64,000 bases of DNA from Saccharibacillus sp. JS10 (lineage in GTDB: Bacteria; Bacillota; Bacilli; Paenibacillales; Paenibacillaceae): contig NZ_JANFNS010000001.1 in assembly GCF_024436065.1 (NCBI RefSeq), positions 186,001 to 250,000 on the forward strand, read 5' to 3'. Both the position numbers and the translations under genes were made by a program. The notes beneath the pieces are model-generated. The model ran no database searches. It saw only the letters and a list, made by a program, of their open reading frames with translations, and was not told where the DNA came from. This document shows positions 26,770-34,644 of the stretch, piece after piece; position 1 is the first letter of the stretch; each line of letters begins with the position of its first letter.

Positions 26770-27237
26770 ATGTTCCAAGACCATGTAGAGCAGTATGTTG
26801 TTTTTAAGATTGAAGGCGAAGAATACGGATTGCCGATTCAATATGTACTACAAATTTTGAGTGTTCCGGAAGATGTTCCGATGTCCGATTACTATTCGGC
26901 AATTCGGGGCATGATGAAAGTCCGTGAACAAATCATTCCGATCTTCGATGTGCGTTTTGCTTTTGGTTTTGAGGAGGCAGAGCCTGATCCCAAACAACGA
27001 CTTTTACTGGTTCAGATCGGTCGATTACATGTAGGTCTGATTGTCGAAGAAGTAACCGAAGTGTTGAAAGTAGGGGCAGAAGCTCCTCAGATCAGCGATG
27101 GAAAAAGTCGAGGCAAACGCAAAGGCTCATTCTTTACGGGTATGTACAAAACGTCAGATCGAATCGTGATGTTGTTTGATGTCGAAGAAATGTTAGAAGA
27201 AGAAGGGCTGAATACACAAATACCCCCACATCCTTGA
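26770..27237 (+). CDS. CheW-like chemotaxis coupling protein
   Basis: A 155-residue single CheW domain: YVVFKIEGEEYGLPIQYVLQI, then MKVREQIIPIFDVRFAFGF and LLLVQIGRLHVGLIVEEVTEV. CheW links methyl-accepting receptors to the CheA kinase. The C-terminal part of the domain is intact (RIVMLFDVEEML). The nearest genes are not chemotaxis genes, so it is an orphan CheW. AAAGGAAGGG precedes the ATG by about 8 nt. A GC-rich hairpin (CCCCCACA / TGTGGGGG, 27223-27257) overlaps the stop codon but lacks a T tract. Confidence 0.88.
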   Translation: MFQDHVEQYVVFKIEGEEYGLPIQYVLQILSVPEDVPMSDYYSAIRGMMKVREQIIPIFDVRFAFGFEEAEPDPKQRLLLVQIGRLHVGLIVEEVTEVLKVGAEAPQISDGKSRGKRKGSFFTGMYKTSDRIVMLFDVEEMLEEEGLNTQIPPHP

Positions 27238-27505
27238 ATTAACAAGACTGTGGGGGGCTATTCGTTACGGTCAGTATTCAATTTTGTTCGTTCCTCCTGA
27301 TGATCCAATCCACATGCTTGACATGGTAAGCCACTAGCTTTTGTATCCAGTCTTGCCGATTGTCGTATGCTTCACAGCTTTCGTCAACCGTTTAGCGGTT
27401 TGTTCTTAGTTTTTTGATTATTCTTTTTCTTACATCCGTACTCCGGTACTTTCGGAGCTCGTCGCAACTTCGCGACGATCACCATGTCGTATGATGTGGT
27501 TATGA

Positions 27506-28400
27506 GTTCCCGCATACATCGATTTCACGAAAAGTGTTTTCACGGACACTTTTCCTTTGTGTAAATCGGGCTAGTATGCTTCGCTTGCGCTATTGCATCG
27601 GAATCCTGCTCCTTTCTATGCAAGGCTTAATCTTGCGCGAAACGGCCGTTTCCACTGAACAATAGTTCATGTTGGTTTGACAACCTGAATACTCGCATGA
27701 GACGTCTGCTGAACAAAATCATTCAGTATGCGAAAGCAACGGTCTGCCTGCCTAACCTATTGCATTGGAATCATGCTCCTTTTTTGCAAGGTGTCTTTCC
27801 TTGCTTGAGATCGCGATTTCCTTCTACAATGGTCTTTTTCAAAACAGATTCACCTTTACCTTGTTCAATTTTTTGCTTATGACGACTTGTGGCTCTGAGT
27901 TTCCCACATACCTGATTTTACAGAAAGGTGCTGTCACGAACGCCTTCTGATCGTAAAACCACTCAGTATGCTTCGCTAACCTGTTTCATCGGAATCTTCT
28001 CCTTTAGAGCGATTAACGCTACTTTGGTATTTTCCGTCGATCGACAAGTTGCCTCAAATGTACAATGTTCTAAGCCGACTAGCTTTGGTAAGTTCCCACG
28101 TATCCTCGATCTCACGAAAAACGTTTTCACCGACGTTTTTCATGCGTGAAAATCGGTCATTGATACGCTTCGCTAACCTGTTTCATTGGAATCCTGCTCC
28201 CTTCGAAATTAAAGATTGAACTTCTTTTCGATTGGCATTCAATTCCCGTCCTTTACAATGGTCTACGGTGAGTACTCTGAGTTCCCCACATATCTCTTCT
28301 CTCGAAAGACGTTTTCACGAGCGCCTTTCTTTCAATGTAAGAGTATAAGATATGCTTCGCTTACCCTAGTCCATTGGACTTGTCCCTCCTTTTAATGGAT
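27506..28400. repeat. Degenerate tandem array of about 150-240-bp units with covarying hairpins
   Basis: Four full units and one lacking the hairpin lie in a 1.49-kb gene-free stretch (27238-28724). Each full unit reads: GAGTTCCC(A)CATA, a hairpin with loop TTTTCACG, TATGCTTCGCT(A)ACC, then CATTGGAATC(C)TGCTCCTTT. The TATGCTTCGC-type box recurs at 27575, 27727 (partial), 27967, 28164 and 28351. Hairpin stems are AAAAGTGT/ACACTTTT (27530-27553), AAGGTG/CGCCTT (27925-27946), AAAAACGT/ACGTTTTT (28117-28140) and AAAG-CG/CG-CTTT (28305-28328), so paired bases change together while the loop is kept. No ORF of note on either strand. The remainder of the desert (27258-27505 and 28401-28724) holds short hairpins, such as CGTCGC/GCGACG near 27460, and the promoter region of the next gene. 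Confidence 0.7.
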
Positions 28401-28724
28401 GATGGAAAAGTCTTGGATTGGCACCTGCAATGACTTCGTGGTGAAGACTGTTGAAGTATTGTTGGTGTTGCTCATATATTAACCCCGTGTAAAGAAAAGT
28501 AAAACGTCTGTAAAAACATCTCGAAGTTTGTAAAAGCACATCTGCGTCATTCAGCTCTTTCGTACTTCCTCGTACGCATGATAACGCTTTATTTTACGTT
28601 TTTTCGCGATTTTATTACCTAGCGACCTCGATAATCTAACTTAAAAAATACCATTCACTTTTACATATAAATGCAGGGAGTTGGGTAATAGACAGTAAAG
28701 AAGCAATATAAGGAGGCGTGCAAT

Positions 28725-29294
28725 ATGGGAATGTTGAAAACGATCAAAAATAGCATGAACGATACAAAGCAAGCGCTGGACGGAATCAAAGCATCGATGG
28801 ATGGTCTGAAAACAGAAATGGATACGCTGAAAACGAGCATGGGGCAAGTGCAAGAACAGATGAAAGACAAGCCTGCCACATTTAAAGCCTCGTTGTCGTA
28901 TTTGAAATTGGGAGTCGGTGATTTGAAATCAGAAGTCAACACGATCAAGCAAGGAATCGCTCAATACAAAGATGCGGGAAAAGATCGTGAGCCGGCTGCT
29001 TCAATTGTTGCGGGAGCCGAGTTTGTTCGCGAAGATTCGGGCTTTAAGTTAGTTCGAGGCACAGAAGTGATTGGTGAAATTACGTATGCCAATGGTGCAG
29101 AACCGGATGTATGGATTGCTAATCATACGTATGTAGACCCGAAATATCGAGGTGCAAGTGTAGCCAAACTGCTGCTGGATCGATTGGTGGGGGAAGCAAG
29201 AGTACAAGAAAAACAGATTTTCCCGGCTTGTTCTTACGTACGTGCACAGTTTAAAAGACATGCTTCGTATCAAGATGTATGGCATCAATATTGA
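28725..29294 (+). CDS. Coiled-coil protein fused to a YjdJ-type GNAT domain
   Basis: A 189-residue protein. Residues 1-90 form a regular amphipathic helix with repeats of the form LKTxMxxLKTSMGQVQEQMK, a probable coiled coil. Residues about 100-189 match the short YjdJ-like acetyltransferase domain (FVREDSGFKLVRGTEVIGEI, VDPKYRGASVAKLLLDRLV, and QIFPACSYVRAQFKRHASYQ). YjdJ-type domains normally stand alone at about 90 residues, so the helical extension is notable. AAGGAGG lies 9 nt before the ATG. Substrate unknown. Confidence 0.78.
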   Translation: MGMLKTIKNSMNDTKQALDGIKASMDGLKTEMDTLKTSMGQVQEQMKDKPATFKASLSYLKLGVGDLKSEVNTIKQGIAQYKDAGKDREPAASIVAGAEFVREDSGFKLVRGTEVIGEITYANGAEPDVWIANHTYVDPKYRGASVAKLLLDRLVGEARVQEKQIFPACSYVRAQFKRHASYQDVWHQY

Positions 29295-29309
29295 TTTTTG
29301 TATAAATGC

Positions 29310-29354
29310 AGCGGACCAAAGCGGGAAAACTCGCGGAGGTTCGCTCTTTTTTTT
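29310..29354 (+). terminator. Intrinsic terminator after the coiled-coil/GNAT gene
   Basis: AGCGGACC and GGTTCGCT pair (one G-U) over an inner GCGGG/CTCGC stem, followed by CTTTTTTTT. Confidence 0.8.
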
Positions 29355-29432
29355 ATAAGAAGAATCAGGTATTGTTAACATAGAGAAACTTGTAACAAAT
29401 AAAATTGTTCATAATCACTTAAGATCGTGCAA

Positions 29433-29466
29433 GAAGCGACAGTCTAGCAGCTGTCGCTTCATTTTT
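29433..29466 (+). terminator. Leader terminator-like hairpin upstream of heme oxygenase gene
   Basis: GAAGCGACAG and CTGTCGCTTC form a 10-bp perfect stem around TCTAGCAG, followed by ATTTTTC. It ends 28 nt before the heme oxygenase start and about 80 nt after the preceding terminator, so it may be an attenuator within the leader of the heme oxygenase-phytochrome operon rather than an operon end. Confidence 0.65.
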
Positions 29467-29494
29467 CGGCGCGGCAGCAAGGAGAGAAAATAAG

Positions 29495-30097
29495 ATGACG
29501 GCAAGTATTTTAGAACGCCTGAAAAATGAAAGTGCTCCGTATCACGATCGAGTTGAAGCGAATCCGTACGCTTCGGCGATTATGAGCGGAACAATCGATT
29601 TGCATGAATATAAGCAGTATTTAGCGCTGTTTTATGGATTTATCGCCCCGCTAGAACGTCAAGCTGAAGCTTCTCCAGGATTAGAGTCGTCCGGTTACGA
29701 TCTGAGCGCACGTCGCAAAACGCCAATGCTTGAAAAAGATTTGATGGAGCTTGGCATGAGTAGTCAAGAAATTGCCGACATTCCATTAAGTGAAGAATTG
29801 CCGGACGTATCTACGGCTGAGCAGCTATTAGGCACTTTTTACGTGATTGAAGGGTCTACGATGGGTGGACAATTTATTACAAGAAAATTATTGGGTACAC
29901 TTGCGATCACACCGGATTCCGGGCTTTCGTATTTCAATGCTTATGGTGAACATAGCCGCGCTCGCTGGGGAGAATTCCGCGAATTACTGCTTGCAGCAGG
30001 GACGAACGAATCACAGTGTGATGAAATTACGCGATCTGCAATCGATACATTTCGTTTGCTGGAACTTTGGTTTAATCGAAACACAAGCCAGGCATAA
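29495..30097 (+). CDS. Biliverdin-producing heme oxygenase (BphO-like)
   Basis: A 200-residue protein with the heme oxygenase fold: proximal ligand candidate His17 in PYHDRVEANPYAS, and the distal helix motif FYVIEGSTMGGQFITRKL. The position directly before a bacteriophytochrome gene, 42 nt apart, is the classic bphO-bphP arrangement. It cleaves heme to biliverdin, CO and iron, and so supplies the phytochrome chromophore. AAGGAGAG lies 9 nt before the ATG. Confidence 0.92.
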   Translation: MTASILERLKNESAPYHDRVEANPYASAIMSGTIDLHEYKQYLALFYGFIAPLERQAEASPGLESSGYDLSARRKTPMLEKDLMELGMSSQEIADIPLSEELPDVSTAEQLLGTFYVIEGSTMGGQFITRKLLGTLAITPDSGLSYFNAYGEHSRARWGEFRELLLAAGTNESQCDEITRSAIDTFRLLELWFNRNTSQA

Positions 30098-30139
30098 TCA
30101 AACCCAACTCTAGAACGTACAGGAGGCAAACGCCCTATC

Positions 30140-32701
30140 ATGTCTAACTTCAATGCGAGCTCCGAAAACGATTCGTTAAATCGCTCGTTGATTACCGGCG
30201 ACGGCTTCGTTACCGACGAACCGATCGATTTAACCAACTGCGACAAAGAACCGATCCATATTCCAGGCATGATTCAACCCAATGGTGTTTTGCTTGCAGC
30301 AAGACGCACAGCGAATGGCAAAATTGTTCAATGTAGTCGTAATTCCGGTAGCCTTCTTGGACGTGCGCCTGAGCAACTGCTTGGAACTCCATTGTCCAAC
30401 CTGATTGGACAAGACATCATGCAAGAGTTGATTCAGCGCGATCTGAACGCAGTCGCGTCTTCAGACCTTCAATATTTGAAATTGCAGATTGAAGTCGATG
30501 GATTGCCGGTTCGATTTACGGCGGTCGCTCATGAAAGCGAAGGGTTGCTCATTTTGGAATTGGAACTTGAGCAAGACGAAAATGATGAAGGTGAAGATGA
30601 TTTCCGCTGGATTCGTACTTTTTTCGTGAAGCTCAAGCAAAGCTCTAACCGTTACACAGCAAGTCAAGCGGCAGCTGAACAAGTCAAAGAAATTCTGGGT
30701 TATGACCGAGTGATGATCTATGAATTTGATAAGCAATGGAATGGTAAAGTTATCGCGGAAGCTAAAGAATCTGCGTTAGAGCCATTCCTGGGTCACCATT
30801 ATCCGGCTTCGGATATTCCGAAGCAGGCTCGTGAACTATATCTGCGTAATTGGCTGCGTACGATCGTAAATGTCAATTACGAGCCAGTAGAAATCGTACC
30901 TACCGTGCAGCCGCTGACAGGACGCCCGCTTAACTTAAGTTTGTCGGTGCTTCGCAGCGTGTCGCCGATGCACATCGAATATTTGAACAATATGGGTGTT
31001 GGAGCGACCGTCACGATCTCGCTTATTCACGACGGACAACTGTGGGGCATGATTACTTGTCATCATTATTCGCCCAAGTATGTCACCCACCGGATTCGCA
31101 ATCTGTGCAATTTCCTGGGTGCCTTTTTCTCCAACGAATTGTATCAGCGTCAGCAGCTCGACGAGTATCAAGCGGAACTCCAGCTTCGTACCGAAGCTTC
31201 CAAGATTGCGAAAATTTTCTTGGGCAACTCCAGCCCGTTTCATATCGTGGAAGAATTATACGCATCGGAAAGCCGTCTGCTTCGAATGATGGATGCTTCG
31301 GGAGCAGCAATTAGCTACAATGATAAATTATTGCTGTTTGGAGATACGCCGGCTCCGGCGCAAGTGCGTGAACTTTCCGGCTGGATGGCGGGGAAAGCGA
31401 AAAATTATTCGCATCATACGTCACGATTAAGTTTGGAGTTTTCTCCGGCTACTGCTTATAAAGAAAAAGCTTCGGGAGCTTTATATGTGGCATTATCTCC
31501 GGGTCAACAAAACTATATCATCTGGTTCCGTCCAGAAGTGCTTCAGATTGTGGATTGGGCAGGAGACCCTGCAAAAGCCGTGATTCGCGACGACGACGGT
31601 ATGCGATTATCGCCGCGCAAGTCGTTCGAGAAATGGCGTCAAGTCGTACAGTCTACCGCTTTCGATTGGAAAACCGAACAATTGAACGCACTGAGCGAAT
31701 TGCGAGCTGTTGTCGATAATCAGACGAAAAGCGATTTACAACGCGCGGAAGAACAAGCTTTGCAAAATTCTCGGATGCTCCGTCAAAATGAGCAACGTTA
31801 TTTGCAACTGATGGAATTTTCTCCGGTAGCCTTTTTCACGATTACCGATCAGCATATCGTTTATTGCAATGAGCAAGCTTCCCATTTGTTAGGCGAACCT
31901 GATAAACAAGAATTGATCGGCAAAGATTTCCTGCCGTTCGTATTGCCTGAATCCAGAGAACCGATGCGCCGCTTATTGGATCAATTGGAACGTGATGCTT
32001 CGGCACTCGTTTCGGGGACTCAAGCTTTTGTCAATGTACAATGCGAGACCCTTCAACTCGATATTACTTTGGCAGCGGTGTCCCATAGCGGCAGACCTTC
32101 GATTATGTTGATTGCTCGAAAAGCGGCAGAGACCGTAGAGCAACTGACCGAATACACGAGTATTACCGATCAGTTGAGCAGCTATATGACGACAGACCCG
32201 CTGACAGATTTGCCGAACCGACGTGCTTTTGAAGAACGTCTGGAAAGCGACTGGATTGCAGCGGCTTCGTCAAATGCTCGATCGTTAATCGCGCTATTGG
32301 AGATCGATATTGATGATTTCCGGGCTTACAACGCTGTACATGGCTTGCAAGGTGGCGATCTATGTATCCAAAGCGTAGCGCAAGTCTTGGACGTATTCGG
32401 AGGTCAGCATGAAGCGAGTGTATCACGGACAGGTGGCGGCACATTTATGCTTCGTCTGGACGGAGAACATGCGGACCGTGCACCGGAGCTTGCCGAACAA
32501 TTGCGTGAAGCCGTGGAAGGTCTGCAAATGAACCGAGACGAAGGACGAGGATCTGAAGATTATGTGACGGTCAGTATCGGAGGCGTCATTATGCGTCCGA
32601 ATCGCGATTATCGCTTTACCCATTTTATTTCACAAGCAGATCGCGCGCTGATGAAAGCCAAAAGAGAAGGCAAAAATCGCGTGGTCTTTATGGAAGAATA
32701 G
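30140..32701 (+). CDS. Bacteriophytochrome (PAS-GAF-PHY) with PAS and degenerate GGDEF output
   Basis: An 853-residue photoreceptor. Biliverdin-attachment Cys34 precedes EPIHIPGMIQPNG (usually IQPHG). GAF motifs YDRVMIYEFD and PASDIPKQARELY, and the PHY tongue SPRKSFEKW, are intact. A PAS domain (about 550-670) leads to a GGDEF-like domain (about 690-853) with TDPLTDLPNRRAF, but the active-site loop reads GGGTF (765-769), so both acidic residues are lost. The Mg-binding IDIDDF is kept. The output is therefore probably not c-di-GMP synthesis; it may bind GTP or a partner. AGGAGG precedes the ATG. Confidence 0.94.
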   Translation: MSNFNASSENDSLNRSLITGDGFVTDEPIDLTNCDKEPIHIPGMIQPNGVLLAARRTANGKIVQCSRNSGSLLGRAPEQLLGTPLSNLIGQDIMQELIQRDLNAVASSDLQYLKLQIEVDGLPVRFTAVAHESEGLLILELELEQDENDEGEDDFRWIRTFFVKLKQSSNRYTASQAAAEQVKEILGYDRVMIYEFDKQWNGKVIAEAKESALEPFLGHHYPASDIPKQARELYLRNWLRTIVNVNYEPVEIVPTVQPLTGRPLNLSLSVLRSVSPMHIEYLNNMGVGATVTISLIHDGQLWGMITCHHYSPKYVTHRIRNLCNFLGAFFSNELYQRQQLDEYQAELQLRTEASKIAKIFLGNSSPFHIVEELYASESRLLRMMDASGAAISYNDKLLLFGDTPAPAQVRELSGWMAGKAKNYSHHTSRLSLEFSPATAYKEKASGALYVALSPGQQNYIIWFRPEVLQIVDWAGDPAKAVIRDDDGMRLSPRKSFEKWRQVVQSTAFDWKTEQLNALSELRAVVDNQTKSDLQRAEEQALQNSRMLRQNEQRYLQLMEFSPVAFFTITDQHIVYCNEQASHLLGEPDKQELIGKDFLPFVLPESREPMRRLLDQLERDASALVSGTQAFVNVQCETLQLDITLAAVSHSGRPSIMLIARKAAETVEQLTEYTSITDQLSSYMTTDPLTDLPNRRAFEERLESDWIAAASSNARSLIALLEIDIDDFRAYNAVHGLQGGDLCIQSVAQVLDVFGGQHEASVSRTGGGTFMLRLDGEHADRAPELAEQLREAVEGLQMNRDEGRGSEDYVTVSIGGVIMRPNRDYRFTHFISQADRALMKAKREGKNRVVFMEE

Positions 32702-32725
32702 AACAAAAGTACAAAGTAAAATGCG

Positions 32726-32764
32726 AAAAAGCCGTTCCCGAATTTCGGGAACGGCTTTTTTATA
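32726..32764. terminator. Bidirectional terminator between phytochrome and P450 genes
   Basis: AAAAAGCCGTTCCC and GGGAACGGCTTTTTT pair around GAATTTC. The convergent genes share it. Confidence 0.92.
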
Positions 32765-32769
32765 AGCAA

Positions 32770-33945
32770 TTATAGAGATAAAGGAATTTCTTTGACGCCG
32801 CGTACGATCATACCCGGACGCCATTCCAATTTTCCGGCATCTTCGCGAAGCCGAATATTAGGGAAACGGCGCAATAACGTATTGATCGCAATTTCGCCTT
32901 CGAGTCTTGCGAGCGGAGCACCGAGGCACATATGGATGCCGTGACCGAAAGCCAGATGGCGACTACGTTCACGTGTAATATCGAATTGATCGGGATTTAC
33001 AAATTGCTGACCGTCTCGATTCGCGGAATCCAGTGCGACAACAACCAAATCGCCTTTTTTCATCGCATGACCTTTGAAGTCCAAGTCTTCGCTTGCCCAT
33101 CTGGATGTACTGAATTCGACCGGGCCATTATAACGTAGCATTTCTTCGATAGCCCCTTTGATTAACTCAGGGTTTTCTTGCAATTTTGCCAACTGATCAG
33201 GATGTTGAAGCAGCGAAATCATGCCGTTTCCAATCAGATTGACGGTCGTTTCGTGCCCTGCAATAATCAAAAGCGCGACTACCCCATAGATTTCTTGTTC
33301 CGATAACTTTTCTCCAGCTTCTTCGGCAGTGATCAACTGGCTAATCAGATCATCACCGGGCTGCTGGCGGACTTTTTCAAACCATTGTCCGAGGTAAGCG
33401 GTGAATTCTTGCATATGTTGATAGACGGTGGCGCTTTCTTCCGAATTGGAAGCTCCGATGATCGAATTTGACCACACCCGAAATTTATCTTGATCTTCGA
33501 TCGGTACCCCTAGAATTTCACTAATCACGATAATCGGAAGCGGGAAGGCAAAGTCGTCGATCAACGCCATGCGATCTTTTCCTTCTGCGTTATCGAGCAA
33601 CTGATCGGCAATTTGCTGAATATGACCACGCATACTTTCAACAAGCTTGGGCGTGAAGCCTTGCTGAACCAGTCCGCGCAAACGTCGATGATCGGGTGGA
33701 TCGGAAAATAGCATATTGCTCGTAAATATACTTTGAGAACCGCTGCCGAATACTTTCGTCATATCTTTGATAAAACGATTATCTTTAAGTACTTCGGCGG
33801 CATCTTCGTACTTGGTAATCATCCAACCAAACTGCCCGTCAGGAAACATAAGCTTAGCAATGGGTTCTTCTTCTCGCATCTGTGCATACACCGGATACGG
33901 GTCTTGTGTAAATGATTTCGAAAATAATGAATTGGAAGCGTTCAA
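32770..33945 (-). CDS. Cytochrome P450 (CYP107-like)
   Basis: A 391-residue soluble P450. The I-helix oxygen-binding motif AGHETTVN, the K-helix EEMLRY (ExxR) and heme-ligand loop FGHGIHMCLGAPLAR are all present. The TTG at 33945 is taken as start because AGGAG lies 8 nt upstream; the frame stays open to an ATG at 33990, without a ribosome binding site. No ferredoxin or reductase gene is adjacent, so redox partners are elsewhere. Substrate unknown; relatives hydroxylate fatty acids or polyketides. Confidence 0.93.
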   Translation of the reverse strand: MNASNSLFSKSFTQDPYPVYAQMREEEPIAKLMFPDGQFGWMITKYEDAAEVLKDNRFIKDMTKVFGSGSQSIFTSNMLFSDPPDHRRLRGLVQQGFTPKLVESMRGHIQQIADQLLDNAEGKDRMALIDDFAFPLPIIVISEILGVPIEDQDKFRVWSNSIIGASNSEESATVYQHMQEFTAYLGQWFEKVRQQPGDDLISQLITAEEAGEKLSEQEIYGVVALLIIAGHETTVNLIGNGMISLLQHPDQLAKLQENPELIKGAIEEMLRYNGPVEFSTSRWASEDLDFKGHAMKKGDLVVVALDSANRDGQQFVNPDQFDITRERSRHLAFGHGIHMCLGAPLARLEGEIAINTLLRRFPNIRLREDAGKLEWRPGMIVRGVKEIPLSL

Positions 33946-34046
33946 GCGAATCACTCCTTTTTGGATTTGGGAATTGGTGCTCCCTTCCATAAAGTTAAGT
34001 GTAGCGGATACAAGAAGGGTTTTGCAATTTTAGCGTTAGAGTGGCG

Positions 34047-34076
34047 TTGGATATGCAAAGAAGAACACGATATAAT
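34047..34076 (+). promoter_or_regulatory. Sigma-A promoter of DinB-like gene
   Basis: TTGGAT (34047-34052), 18 nt, TATAAT (34071-34076). Confidence 0.6.
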
Positions 34077-34122
34077 AGAGATATGTGAAAAGGATACGAA
34101 TTGAAATATGGAGGGCAATAAC

Positions 34123-34587
34123 ATGACAGAAGCTTTTGTTTTTAAAATGACAGATCGTGCGGGAGCACAAGCTCTGAAGTATTTGGAAGGCGTATCGGAA
34201 GAAGCTCGCACACAGATGCCGGCAGGGTACTCCAACAACTTGCATTGGCAATTGGGTCATATTTTGACCGTAGCTGACCGAGTTGTAAATGGTTTATCCG
34301 GTCGTCAACCGGTTTACCCGGATACGTATACGACTTTCTTCGGACCGGGAACCAAGCCTGCTGATTGGCAAGGAGAGCCGCCTGCTTGGGACGAGCTGGT
34401 CGCGAACTTGCAAAGTCTTCCGCAACGTTTCCGCGAAGAATACGAAGGTAAATTTGATGAAGGTTTGGCAAACAAAGAAAATTTCGCAAAAGCGGAGACG
34501 CTCGGCGATCTGCTATGGTTGAATGCTGGGCATATGCAGCACCACGGCGGATTTATCAACGCACTAGCACGTACGGTTCGTAATTAA
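34123..34587 (+). CDS. DinB-family protein
   Basis: A 154-residue four-helix-bundle protein. Metal-binding His residues typical of DinB/YfiT proteins appear in NNLHWQLGHIL and in NAGHMQHHGG. Start 34123 is preferred over 34108 because GGAGGG lies between them, 8 nt before 34123. DinB-family proteins bind a divalent metal; many act as thiol transferases, others are of unknown function. It has its own promoter. Confidence 0.85.
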   Translation: MTEAFVFKMTDRAGAQALKYLEGVSEEARTQMPAGYSNNLHWQLGHILTVADRVVNGLSGRQPVYPDTYTTFFGPGTKPADWQGEPPAWDELVANLQSLPQRFREEYEGKFDEGLANKENFAKAETLGDLLWLNAGHMQHHGGFINALARTVRN

Positions 34588-34644
34588 CACCATTAAGAGC
34601 TGCCTATCTTTAAATTTCATCCAAACGAGAAGGAGAGATTTTCT

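Noticed and set aside
27222-27258. GC-rich hairpin at the cheW stop as terminator
   Set aside because: CCCCCACA/TGTGGGGG pairs well but is not followed by a T tract, so intrinsic termination is not supported; only noted under cheW.
27697-28149. Small open frames (60-73 codons) in the gene desert
   Set aside because: No ribosome binding sites, odd composition, and they run through the repeat units and hairpins without keeping frame between copies.
27506-28400. CRISPR array
   Set aside because: Repeat units are long (about 150-240 bp), degenerate and irregularly spaced, with no 24-40-bp direct repeats and no cas genes.
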